This document shows, piece after piece, positions 1-7,001 of a stretch of DNA of 9,418 nt. Positions within the stretch are counted from its first letter, which is position 1. The number at the start of each line of letters is the position of its first letter. Both the position numbers and the translations under genes were made by a program. The stretch is from Desulfobacter sp. GTDB taxonomy: Bacteria > Desulfobacterota > Desulfobacteria > Desulfobacterales > Desulfobacteraceae. The DNA lies in NCBI GenBank assembly GCA_030145005.1, contig JAQYWJ010000071.1, positions 1 to 9,418 on the forward strand. The letters are read 5' to 3'. Under the pieces are notes generated by a model that did no database searches, had not been told where the DNA came from, and saw only the letters and a program-made list of their open reading frames with translations.

Positions 1-3000
1 AATGTCGGATTTGAAAAAATAGATACCACTGATTTTACCCGGCTTTTGCCGGAGGACCAGCCCGGCATTCTGTCCACGATCGCGTCGCCGACCATTAACG
101 TATATAAGTCGCGCCTGGATCTTTCGGATATGCAGCTTGTTGCGGCAGAGGAGGTTCAGGATTTTATGACCTTCGGATATGTGGTGGCGGCCGCAGCCTC
201 AACAGGACTGCGGATCCCGGGCAGCCGGGTGAGGTTGTTCGGCTATACCCTGGACATGAGGACCACCGGCAATCCAAACGTGGTGATCCTTACCGACAAA
301 GGCTATGACGGCCTGGCCCTTGCCTGCAGCCGGTTCCTGGGAGCTGCCCGGTTCGAGAACACAGCCGGTTCCAAACACATGGTGGTGGTTGACGGGCTGT
401 GCTATGAAACCGATGAAAAAGGCCGCGTCCGGGTCACCCGGGATATCCGCTGCCTGCCCCCCGGCGACTGCCTTATTGAGCTGAAGGACAGCCTTGAATT
501 CTCCCTGGCCTTTGCCGAGGCCGTGCTTGGCCTCCAGTCCGGGGATGCAGACCAGGACGCCCTGCACGCGCTGGTCCGGAACTATTTGGCCTGGATCGGC
601 CGGGTCATCCCGTCCGGCACTACGGATGAAGCGCTTCTGGCCATGAGGGTCCATGCACTGGACCTGGGCGGGTATTCCCCCAACTCCCGGGCCGGTGCAT
701 TTGTGCCGATCCTGCCCGCCGGCGATTATGAGGCCGGCATCGACCGCATTATGGACTACCTCCAGGAGATCCAGCGTCAGATCGCAGAAAATACGATTCA
801 AATCAATCAGCGCAAACAGGCCGAACTCACCATTGACGTGGGCAAGACCCTCAACAAAAACATCATTGAATCCGGAAAGCTTCTCAACGGCCTGATCAAG
901 GCCAATGCTGACAGTGCCGCAGAGATCGCCCGGCAGTACGATGGGGTGATCACCTATAGAAAGGCCGAGGCGAAACTTCAGGAAGCCAAAATCGCGGACC
1001 TCAAAAAACAGGTCTTCGAACAGCAGGCCGAGGTCAGTGAAGCCGTACAGGTTTACCAATCCCGGGTTAAACAATGGGAAACCATGGAGCTGATCAAGTT
1101 CGGCGTGGATGTGGCCACCAATTTATTTGATCTGGGCACCTCGGTCCTGATTCCATCCAGCTCGATTTCGGCTGTCAAGGACTTGGGCCGGGCCGCCCAG
1201 ATGATCAAGAAGACCTTGAATGTGCTCAACGGAACCATGAAATTGTACCAGACCGTGTCCGGCACACTCCAGTCCCTGTCCAGCGCGGAAAAAACACTGG
1301 ACGGCCTGGAGGGCATGGAATTCGGGGATACGGCCAGGATCGGCTGGGACGAGATGTCCATCCAATTGGACGTAGTCATGGCCACAGGGCCCAGCGATGC
1401 TTCCGTCACCGAAGCCAAGGCCAAGATGGTGGCAGCCTTCAAGATTCTCGTGGCCCGGGGCAAGGCCATGGTCAGCGCCCAGTCGGCCCTGCACCAGATT
1501 CAGCGTGACATTTACATGACCCAGCGCCAGAAAGAGCTGAATATAAACCAGGAGGAACGGCTCAAGGCCCTGACCAACCGGTTGAATCCGGAAAATATAC
1601 AAGATCTTGACCGTTCCGCCATTGACCTGGTCGGCCTGACCGGACGGCTGGAATACATGCACCGTCAGATGCTGACCACCTTCTCAAAATCGTTCCTCAT
1701 CCAGGACCAGGCACTTCAGTATGCCTGGCTGCAGCCGGCCACGATGATTTCCAGCTACAGCCTGCTCACCTTTATGAAAGCGCGGATTGCCCAGTCCCAG
1801 GCAACTATGAACGCAAAGTCATATCTCCTCCAGTACCAGGCTGCTACCACGGATGAAATTGTATATGAGGTTGACGGGATACTCACCGGCAACATCTCCG
1901 GCGGCCATTCCTGCCAAATCGTCATCAACCCGGAATCCAAAGAATTTACCCAGTACGTCAACCTCAGGGTGGTGGGTGTAACAGCAACGGTTGAGGGGGT
2001 GAAGTCAACGGACAGTGGAAAGCTGCTGGTACGGCTTACATTTGAAGATTCCCCGTTTGTTGACCGGAATGTCGAACGTCAGCCCCTGACCTTTCACACC
2101 CCCTGGCGGGAGCGGACCTACCAGTTTGACACGGCCACCAACACCCCGGAATTCTCGGATAAAGGCCAATCCTGGTCCAACGGCGTCAGCCGGATTACCC
2201 CGTTCGGTTCCTGGCGGGTGGATCTGCCAAAGACCGAACTGAACAAAGGGCTGACATTCAAGGCGCACACGGTGAAGGTTCGCCTCTCCTTTGTCCTGGA
2301 AGCCAGGATCGTTGACAAACCCGTCCGTACCTTTGCCAATCTGACCGCACGCCGGGCAGCCCCTGGTATGGAAGTTCTTAGGACAGCGGCCATGAATGTC
2401 GCTGTTGCAGGGGCGGTTCGCCCTTCATCACCTACCCTGATCTCCCAAATGAATGCCCAGGGAAGCACCACCAATGGCTGGGATATTGTGTTCAACATGG
2501 GATTAAGCCAGATCAACGCCTCCCTGCGCGATCAGTACGACACGTTAAAACACGCCACCCCGTATAAAAACACCATTGACGCAGTCACCCGGACCAAGGT
2601 GGTGGAAGGGGTATGGGCCATCAAAAAATTCCATATGGAGTACGGGTATCCCCTGCTCACATTTTCGGTGAACAACGACAATACGGTCAAATTACAGATG
2701 CCCATTGAAAAAGGCGCTTTGACAAACTGCATTCAGACAGGATCAGACCCGGAAAAATGCGATCCGCCCAGAAGCATCGCCGGTAAAACCCTGACTGCCT
2801 TTGTCAAGTTAGCCAAGACCCAGGGTACGGTTCAGGTTGACGGGAAAAACCACAACCTCATGAAGGTTGAGCTGGATATGTCCCAGGGGGCATTTACAGT
2901 GGAGAACATGGAGATCAGCGACGAGGAGAAAGTCGAGCTGAACAAGGCCATCAAAGCGTATTTCGCGGAAAATCCCGTGACCTACCTGATCAACCAGCTG

Positions 3001-3945
3001 GACCTGACCAATATCCCGGTCCTGGATGACATGCGGCCCAACGGTTTCCTGTTCAAGGTGCTCAAGACGCCATCGGAAACCGAAATGCTTCAGATGTTTA
3101 TCCAGACCGGCAAGCGGGCCTTGCTGAACCCCACATTAACCTTCCTCAACGGCGTGTCGGACCCCCTGCCGTCAGGCATGGAAACCTCCTTGATCATCCG
3201 CAGCAAATTGTTTTTCGGAAAGATCCTGCCCCAGTCCATGACCAAGGGCGGGTGGTCTCTGGAAGGCAGGAGCGATACCGACAGTGCCAAGGCATCCTGG
3301 GCTGAGTTTACCAACGCGCCGGTGTCTGCCTCCGGCATCAGCCTCAAAGACCTGACCCAGGTTTCAACCTATACCAGCCCCCCCCCGGGAATGAGCGGCA
3401 GCACCACCACCACCACCTATGCATTCCCCAACAACACGGTCACCTGGAATCTGTCGGGAATGACATTAAAGCCCACAAGCGGGGGAGACATGACGCTCTC
3501 CGGTTCAAAAACACAAACCATGACCATCAAAACGACAACCAGCTATACATACTGGCCCTGCTTTTCAAAATGCACCACCGTTTCCCATGGGTCATTTAAC
3601 AACGATGCCAAATCCAATGTTTCTGCCACCGCCCCCATTTCCGTGACCGGCGACGGCCGCGACCAGCAGATCGCCATTGCCATGACCAGCCAGGCGGTTA
3701 CGGTGACAGGCCACCTGGCCGGCGGCGGACCCTCGGGCAGTGATAATCTCCAGGCAAAGGTCAACCAGCAGGTCAAAGAGCACGTGCCCGACCAGGTAGC
3801 CGGACAGTTGAATATCACCTTTAACACCATATCCGTTTTCGCCGTTAAAAATCTGCTCTTTCCCGCCAACAACTATATCCAGTTCGCCGAAGCAGCAGTT
3901 CCCGGCGATATGCTTGTGCTCGGAAATTTCAAGGCCATTAGCTAA
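1..3945 (+). CDS. Large helical protein with C-terminal TULIP/P47-like region (5' end outside window)
   Basis: The frame is open from base 1, so the N-terminus is missing; a TTG at 46 lies inside the open frame and has no claim to be the start. 1314 residues are visible (numbered from base 1). Residues about 30-250 are mixed alpha/beta. About 250-365 form Gln/Lys/Glu-rich helices of coiled-coil type. About 367-390 are hydrophobic (FGVDVATNLFDLGTSVLIP), followed by more helices to about 615. A beta-rich region follows, including TPFGSWRVDLP near 733. From about 815 the pattern recalls TULIP/P47 proteins: NGWDIVFNMGLSQIN near 825, a final LLFPANNYIQF, and PGDMLVLGNF close to the end. P47 and OrfX2 are TULIP-fold proteins of botulinum toxin clusters. 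Paired cysteines occur at 910/920 and 1187/1191, and a Ser/Thr/Pro-rich stretch near 1120-1150. Helices flanking a hydrophobic segment resemble alpha-pore-forming toxins. Toxin or lipid-binding activity is inference; the gene itself is certain. Confidence 0.9.
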   Translation, partial: NVGFEKIDTTDFTRLLPEDQPGILSTIASPTINVYKSRLDLSDMQLVAAEEVQDFMTFGYVVAAAASTGLRIPGSRVRLFGYTLDMRTTGNPNVVILTDKGYDGLALACSRFLGAARFENTAGSKHMVVVDGLCYETDEKGRVRVTRDIRCLPPGDCLIELKDSLEFSLAFAEAVLGLQSGDADQDALHALVRNYLAWIGRVIPSGTTDEALLAMRVHALDLGGYSPNSRAGAFVPILPAGDYEAGIDRIMDYLQEIQRQIAENTIQINQRKQAELTIDVGKTLNKNIIESGKLLNGLIKANADSAAEIARQYDGVITYRKAEAKLQEAKIADLKKQVFEQQAEVSEAVQVYQSRVKQWETMELIKFGVDVATNLFDLGTSVLIPSSSISAVKDLGRAAQMIKKTLNVLNGTMKLYQTVSGTLQSLSSAEKTLDGLEGMEFGDTARIGWDEMSIQLDVVMATGPSDASVTEAKAKMVAAFKILVARGKAMVSAQSALHQIQRDIYMTQRQKELNINQEERLKALTNRLNPENIQDLDRSAIDLVGLTGRLEYMHRQMLTTFSKSFLIQDQALQYAWLQPATMISSYSLLTFMKARIAQSQATMNAKSYLLQYQAATTDEIVYEVDGILTGNISGGHSCQIVINPESKEFTQYVNLRVVGVTATVEGVKSTDSGKLLVRLTFEDSPFVDRNVERQPLTFHTPWRERTYQFDTATNTPEFSDKGQSWSNGVSRITPFGSWRVDLPKTELNKGLTFKAHTVKVRLSFVLEARIVDKPVRTFANLTARRAAPGMEVLRTAAMNVAVAGAVRPSSPTLISQMNAQGSTTNGWDIVFNMGLSQINASLRDQYDTLKHATPYKNTIDAVTRTKVVEGVWAIKKFHMEYGYPLLTFSVNNDNTVKLQMPIEKGALTNCIQTGSDPEKCDPPRSIAGKTLTAFVKLAKTQGTVQVDGKNHNLMKVELDMSQGAFTVENMEISDEEKVELNKAIKAYFAENPVTYLINQLDLTNIPVLDDMRPNGFLFKVLKTPSETEMLQMFIQTGKRALLNPTLTFLNGVSDPLPSGMETSLIIRSKLFFGKILPQSMTKGGWSLEGRSDTDSAKASWAEFTNAPVSASGISLKDLTQVSTYTSPPPGMSGSTTTTTYAFPNNTVTWNLSGMTLKPTSGGDMTLSGSKTQTMTIKTTTSYTYWPCFSKCTTVSHGSFNNDAKSNVSATAPISVTGDGRDQQIAIAMTSQAVTVTGHLAGGGPSGSDNLQAKVNQQVKEHVPDQVAGQLNITFNTISVFAVKNLLFPANNYIQFAEAAVPGDMLVLGNFKAIS

Positions 3946-3956
3946 CCGTCCCTAAG

Positions 3957-3996
3957 CAAAACCGTCGGCGGTCAGAATATTCCCGACCGCCGACGG
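3957..3996 (-). terminator. Intrinsic terminator of pncB, possibly bidirectional
   Basis: A perfect 12-bp inverted repeat, CCGTCGGCGGTC at 3962-3973 and its complement at 3985-3996, encloses an 11-nt loop. Read on the minus strand, the stem is followed by TTTTGCTT and lies about 40 nt beyond the pncB stop, as expected for a rho-independent terminator. On the plus strand it lies 16 nt beyond the stop of the large upstream gene, but the bases after it (CGCC) are not T-rich. It is therefore a proper terminator for pncB and at most a hairpin 3' end for the other gene. The T-tract is short (four). Confidence 0.75.
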
Positions 3997-4036
3997 CGCC
4001 AAAATCAGTGAAATCCAGCCGGCAGAACAGGAAAAA

Positions 4037-5200
4037 TTAAAGGCCCAGGGCTTTTCGGCAGTACAGCAATTCCCCGGGGTCACCGGTGTGTTTACCCGGA
4101 TCATCCGATAACTTAACCGTGAACCGGCCTTCCATACCGGGTTCCGGTTGTACCCAGGATAATTTGATCACAATATTCAAAGGGTCAACCCCCACATCAT
4201 TGGTCAGATTCGTGCCGATGCCATAGGAGTCCTTTACCTGTCCCCGGCAGAACGTATGAATTTTAATTGCCCGTTCCACATCCAGGCCGTCTGAAAACAC
4301 AATGGCTTTAGTAGTCGGATCAATACCCTTTTCCCGGTAATGGCTGAGGATGTTCCGGGTAAAAATTTCAGGGTCCCCGGAATCGTGGCGGACACCGGAA
4401 AACCGGCCGGCACGGTCCCTGGTAAAGGCCTTTAAAAAAACGTTCGTGGTAAAGGTATCGGTCAGCGCAATGCCCAGCACATCAGGGTATACCTTAAGCC
4501 AGGCATCCATGGCAGCGGCATTTGCCGTGGCATAATCGGTTAACGCCGAATGGAACATAATCCATTCATGGGCCAGGGTCCCCACCGGGGCAAGTCCGTA
4601 AATTCTGGCAAAATGCACATTGGAGGTGCCGGCCAGGCGGTGGTGATCCAGCGCCAGAACATCCTCAAGAAAATGGGCGTGGTTGACTGCTGAAAATCGC
4701 CGCCGGGTACCGAATTCCACAAAATTCACGCCGGCATTGGACATCATTTGCGCCTTGGTCCGGTTGCGCTCCCGGATGGCTTGCCTGGACAAAATTTCAG
4801 GGGAGGTGACCTTGAAATAGGTTTCGGAAATAATGGCCATCAGCGGCACTTCCCATAAAATGGTCCGGCACCATGGCCCCTCCACCCTGACAGAAAGTGT
4901 ATGCCCCTGCCGGCAAATTTCAACCTGGTCAGGGTCATAGCGGTAAGAAGATAGATAATCCAGGTACGCTTTTGTAAAATAGGGGCAGGCGTTTTCCAGC
5001 CACGCACGTTCATCACGGTTCAAACTTAAACCTGCCATCTGCGCCACCCGGTCTTTAATCAAGCCGGCAAAGCCTGCAGGAAAGGGGGTGCGACCCCGGT
5101 TCGTCAGTTCATACCGGACCCGGGCCTTGGGATACAGCCGATACACGGCCTGCTGCATGGTGAATTTATACAGATCATTGTCAAGTATAGTCTCAATCAT
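4037..5200 (-). CDS. pncB: Nicotinate phosphoribosyltransferase
   Basis: Joins nicotinate to PRPP, with ATP hydrolysis, to give nicotinate mononucleotide, the entry step of the Preiss-Handler NAD salvage pathway in the cytoplasm. The 387 residues are close to the roughly 400 of E. coli PncB. Family landmarks appear in order: LLD-type start motif DNDLYKFTMQQAV (8-20), FGTRRRFS (163-170), GTSNVHFARIYGLAPVGTLAHEW (191-213), RHDSGDP (271-277), FSDGLD (302-307), GIGT (327-330), and a C-terminal KLSDDPGK. The histidine of AHEW (H211) corresponds to the region of the phosphorylated histidine of the enterobacterial enzyme. The ATG at 5200 is chosen because the next Met would remove the first motif. 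No good Shine-Dalgarno precedes it; the upstream bases are AT-rich and contain TATTAT only a few bases from the ATG. It diverges from pncA, which makes its substrate. Confidence 0.95.
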   Translation of the reverse strand: MIETILDNDLYKFTMQQAVYRLYPKARVRYELTNRGRTPFPAGFAGLIKDRVAQMAGLSLNRDERAWLENACPYFTKAYLDYLSSYRYDPDQVEICRQGHTLSVRVEGPWCRTILWEVPLMAIISETYFKVTSPEILSRQAIRERNRTKAQMMSNAGVNFVEFGTRRRFSAVNHAHFLEDVLALDHHRLAGTSNVHFARIYGLAPVGTLAHEWIMFHSALTDYATANAAAMDAWLKVYPDVLGIALTDTFTTNVFLKAFTRDRAGRFSGVRHDSGDPEIFTRNILSHYREKGIDPTTKAIVFSDGLDVERAIKIHTFCRGQVKDSYGIGTNLTNDVGVDPLNIVIKLSWVQPEPGMEGRFTVKLSDDPGKHTGDPGELLYCRKALGL

Positions 5201-5287
5201 GGGCTATAATATATTCTAAAAAAATTTTGTGTATGACGGCTAAAAGGATTATCTTAGGGTATAATTTTCAAAAAGGATAGAGACTTT
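5201..5287. promoter_or_regulatory. Divergent pncB/pncA promoter region
   Basis: This 87-bp AT-rich gap must drive both NAD-salvage genes unless they are read from within each other. For pncA, a perfect TATAAT lies at 5260-5265 and an AAGGA ribosome-binding site at 5273-5277, 10 nt before the ATG. No good -35 hexamer sits at normal spacing; the nearest resemblance (ATGACG, 5233-5238) is about 21 nt away. For pncB, TATTAT (minus strand, 5211-5206) is the only -10-like element and sits 5 nt from the start codon. I see no convincing palindrome for an NAD-responsive repressor. Confidence 0.5.
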
Positions 5288-5914
5288 ATGCAGATCAATA
5301 CAAAACAGGACCATACCGCCGTGGTTGTTGTGGATATCCAGGCAGACTTTACCCAGGCCATGCAAGGCAGCCTGGCCGTTGGGGGCGCTGACCGGGAATA
5401 CCTTGATGCGGCAGAAACCGAAACCCGTCGGCTCAAGGCACTTGGTTATCCCGTATATGCCACCCAGGACCGGCACCCGGCAAACCACATTTCCTTTTTT
5501 TCCAACCACGACAATGCCAAACCCTATGATGTCATTGAAATTGGGGGTCGCCAACAGGTATTATGGCCCCCCCATTGTATCCAGGACAGCCCCAATGCCC
5601 GGATTTTGATGGATGAGTCCCTTTTTACGGCTATTGTAAAAAAAGGCATGGATCCGGCCTTTGATTCCTATTCCGGTTTTTTTGATGACGGGAAAAAAGA
5701 GACCGGCCTGGCAGATATCCTTAAAGACGCAGGCATAAAAAAGCTCATCATTTACGGACTGGCAACGGATTATTGCGTCAGGGCCACGGTCATGGATGCT
5801 AGAATGCTCGGGTTTGACGTGACACTGATCAAAGACCTGTGCCGGGGCGTTGCCCCGGAAAGCACGGCAGCGGCGTTGGAAGAGATGAAGGCGGCCGGTG
5901 TCGATATTCGCTGA
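5288..5914 (+). CDS. pncA: Nicotinamidase
   Basis: Hydrolyses nicotinamide to nicotinate and ammonia in the cytoplasm, feeding PncB. The 208-residue protein is an isochorismatase-fold hydrolase of usual length. The catalytic triad is visible: D16 in VVDIQADF, K119 in VKKGMDP, and C163 in GLATDYCVRAT. The metal site is also present: D61, H63 and H67 in TQDRHPANH, and H96 in WPPHC. The DSYSGFFDDG segment (127-136) matches the E. coli PncA pattern DSYSAFFDNG closely, supporting nicotinamidase over other isochorismatase-like enzymes. The ATG at 5288 is supported by AAGGA upstream and by correct spacing to the first catalytic motif. It is transcribed divergently from pncB and converges with the SLOG-like gene across a large palindrome. 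A weak 6-bp hairpin (CCGGGA 5926-5931 with TCCCGG 5942-5947) follows the stop but lacks a T-run. Confidence 0.95.
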   Translation: MQINTKQDHTAVVVVDIQADFTQAMQGSLAVGGADREYLDAAETETRRLKALGYPVYATQDRHPANHISFFSNHDNAKPYDVIEIGGRQQVLWPPHCIQDSPNARILMDESLFTAIVKKGMDPAFDSYSGFFDDGKKETGLADILKDAGIKKLIIYGLATDYCVRATVMDARMLGFDVTLIKDLCRGVAPESTAAALEEMKAAGVDIR

Positions 5915-6031
5915 AAACCGTTTGACCGGGAAAATCATAAGTCCCGGCCAGTCCGGCTATATATTGTCCAAAAAATCGTACCTAAACGGCTCCCCGTGTT
6001 TGGACGGCTCGTTATAGGAGCGCATGCTCAC
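5915..6031. other. Intergenic piece flanking the palindrome, with peptide-like minus-strand frame
   Basis: No gene is called here. After a weak hairpin just beyond pncA, the minus strand carries a short open frame ending at TAG (5959-5957). From an ATG at 6025 it gives 22 codons ending NEPSKHGEPFRYDFLDNI. The same frame stays open upstream through the neighbouring palindrome but has no good start or ribosome-binding site. It may be the tail of a decayed gene or a fixed flank of the repeat element. Confidence 0.35.
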
Positions 6032-6132
6032 AAAGTTGCCCAGATGCAAGGCGCATAAAAATTTGCAATCCTCACATACATTAGTATGCTCCGGTTGCAA
6101 ATTTTTATGCAACGCCGCAGATAGGTGACTTT
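6032..6132. repeat. 101-bp imperfect palindrome, likely dispersed intergenic repeat
   Basis: Two arms fold back over about 100 bp. The core is a perfect 16-bp match, GCATAAAAATTTGCAA (6053-6068) against TTGCAAATTTTTATGC (6095-6110). Outside it, the arms continue with small bulges and mismatches through GGCG, TGC and AAAGT/ACTTT at the ends. Inside, CATAC/GTATG (6075-6079, 6084-6088) closes a 4-nt ATTA loop. It lies between the convergent ends of pncA and the SLOG-like gene, so its transcript would form a long hairpin on either strand. The form suits a MITE- or REP-like element; I recall similar intergenic palindromes in Desulfobacter-type genomes but cannot verify it. Only one copy is seen in this window. 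It carries no transposase. Confidence 0.75.
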
Positions 6133-6147
6133 TCGTTCAAACATCCG

Positions 6148-6699
6148 CTATTTGAAACTGCGTTCAAACAGATCCTGCATCGCAGCCGCAGCATCATCGG
6201 TGAGATTCCGGGTGCCTGTTCCTGCAAAGGATTTATGATGAATCACGGGGGTGACCATCTGCCAGTCATTATTCACCCAGGAAAACCAGGCTTTCCTGTC
6301 CTGCTCATAAACAAATATTGGACGGTTAAAAATTTTGCCCAACTCCACACCCCAGCCGGTGCCGCCCTTAACGGTCTTGTCCGGCAGGATCCACCCCACG
6401 GCAAAAATCTGGTATCCATTATTGACCATATGGAAAATGGACTGGATAACCTTTCTGATTCTATTGCCTTTTGAAAAGGATCTGCCCAGACGAGTCGAGA
6501 CAATATCCATTGAGATATTCCCCTTTTCAAGCTCCTCCTGTTTCAACAGCCGCATGCCTGCATCCCTGTCAAGAATATTTCCTTCAAAAGAAAAATTAAC
6601 TTCCTTGACGCCGTACTTTTCTGCAAGTTTTCCAAATTCGGCTTCAGCACCTCTGTGCCCGCCGCTGTAGAGTGTAAATTGAGACGGATCATTATTCAT
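6148..6699 (-). CDS. SLOG/LOG-like Rossmann-fold protein, function unknown
   Basis: A 183-residue soluble protein with no signal peptide or membrane segment. Near the N-terminus is YSGGHRGAEAEFGKLAEKYG (11-30), a strand-loop-helix of the kind that opens the SLOG (LOG, DprA, YpsA) nucleotide-binding fold. A second glycine-rich block, ILPDKTVKGGTGWGVELGK (104-122), followed by RPIFVYEQ (126-133), resembles the second ligand-binding loop and next strand of that fold. The C-terminal FAGTGTRNLT (158-167) precedes a last helix. SLOG proteins bind or process nucleotides and nucleotide-derived signals; the substrate here cannot be read from sequence. I see no clear LOG-type PGGxGTxxE signature, so cytokinin-type phosphoribohydrolase activity is not supported. 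The ATG at 6699 has GAGGAG 8 nt upstream (6713-6708), a strong ribosome-binding site. It is a single gene with no operon partner. Confidence 0.85.
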   Translation of the reverse strand: MNNDPSQFTLYSGGHRGAEAEFGKLAEKYGVKEVNFSFEGNILDRDAGMRLLKQEELEKGNISMDIVSTRLGRSFSKGNRIRKVIQSIFHMVNNGYQIFAVGWILPDKTVKGGTGWGVELGKIFNRPIFVYEQDRKAWFSWVNNDWQMVTPVIHHKSFAGTGTRNLTDDAAAAMQDLFERSFK

Positions 6700-6792
6700 G
6701 GTCGTTACTCCTCACATTAAATGTTCACCAAATTAAAAAAACCGGATTAGATTTTAATTTTTAATTGAATGCTGTTTCGATAGATCAAAACT

Positions 6793-6819
6793 TTATCTTA
6801 TAAAGATCGGTTAAGATAA
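6793..6819. promoter_or_regulatory. Inverted repeat, candidate operator
   Basis: TTATCTTA (6793-6800) and TAAGATAA (6812-6819) are perfect complements separated by 11 nt, so the half-site centres are 19 bp apart, about two helical turns, as expected for a dimeric regulator. It sits about 95 bp upstream of the SLOG-like gene and 180 bp upstream of the large rightward gene, closer to the former. AT-rich sequence makes chance occurrence quite possible. Confidence 0.3.
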
Positions 6820-6850
6820 GCAAGCTGGAACCTGTGTCAAGGCAGAGATT

Positions 6851-6883
6851 AAAAAATATAAACGAAAGATACGTCTTCCGTTT
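6851..6883 (-). terminator. Minus-strand terminator-like hairpin
   Basis: On the minus strand, AAACGGAAGA pairs with TCTTTCGTTT (ten pairs, one of them G-U) across the 4-nt loop CGTA, and the stem is followed at once by ATATTTTTT. This is the standard form of a rho-independent terminator, though the stem is AT-rich. On the plus strand one pair becomes A-C and no T-run follows, so the signal is strand-specific. No annotated minus-strand gene lies upstream of it, so it would end an antisense or small RNA started between here and about 7000 or beyond, or insulate the SLOG-like gene. Confidence 0.45.
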
Positions 6884-6918
6884 CAACATATTAATTTGAT
6901 GACGGACACAAAAGGGCC

Positions 6919-6937
6919 TAACCTAAAACTTAGGTTA
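6919..6937. promoter_or_regulatory. Perfect 8-bp palindrome upstream of the large rightward gene
   Basis: TAACCTAA (6919-6926) and TTAGGTTA (6930-6937) are perfect complements around a 3-nt spacer, giving a compact 19-bp symmetric site centred about 74 bp before the GTG start. Downstream, TG-A-TAGACT (6954-6962) could be an extended -10, placing the palindrome over or next to the -35 region, where a repressor would bind. The same bases could instead form a small leader hairpin. No regulator gene is visible in the window. Confidence 0.4.
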
Positions 6938-7001
6938 CAAACCGGTGTAGCCATGATAGACTAAGGTGTTTTAATTTAAAAAGAATAAAGAGGTCGTTTC
7001 T

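Noticed and set aside
199..1074. 291-codon open frame on the minus strand inside the large toxin-like gene
   Set aside because: It lies wholly antisense to a clearly coding, GC-rich frame and its translation is low-complexity Gly/His/Val-rich with no recognisable domain; such frames arise from the codon bias of the opposite strand.
1123..1662. 179-codon minus-strand frame
   Set aside because: Antisense shadow of the coiled-coil part of the plus-strand gene; repeated HG, GHG and QG patterns reflect reversed codons rather than a protein.
5926..5947. Hairpin just downstream of pncA as its terminator
   Set aside because: Only six base pairs with a 10-nt loop and no following T-run; the large palindrome downstream is a better candidate for ending the transcript.
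6028..6144. 38-residue minus-strand ORF within the palindrome
   Set aside because: It is made almost entirely of repeat sequence, has no ribosome-binding site and overlaps the stop region of the SLOG-like gene; kept as a finding only, not a gene.
6933..6945. GGTTACAAACC resembling a tRNA T-arm
   Set aside because: The stem is only four pairs with a 3-nt loop, and no acceptor, anticodon or D arm can be built around it.
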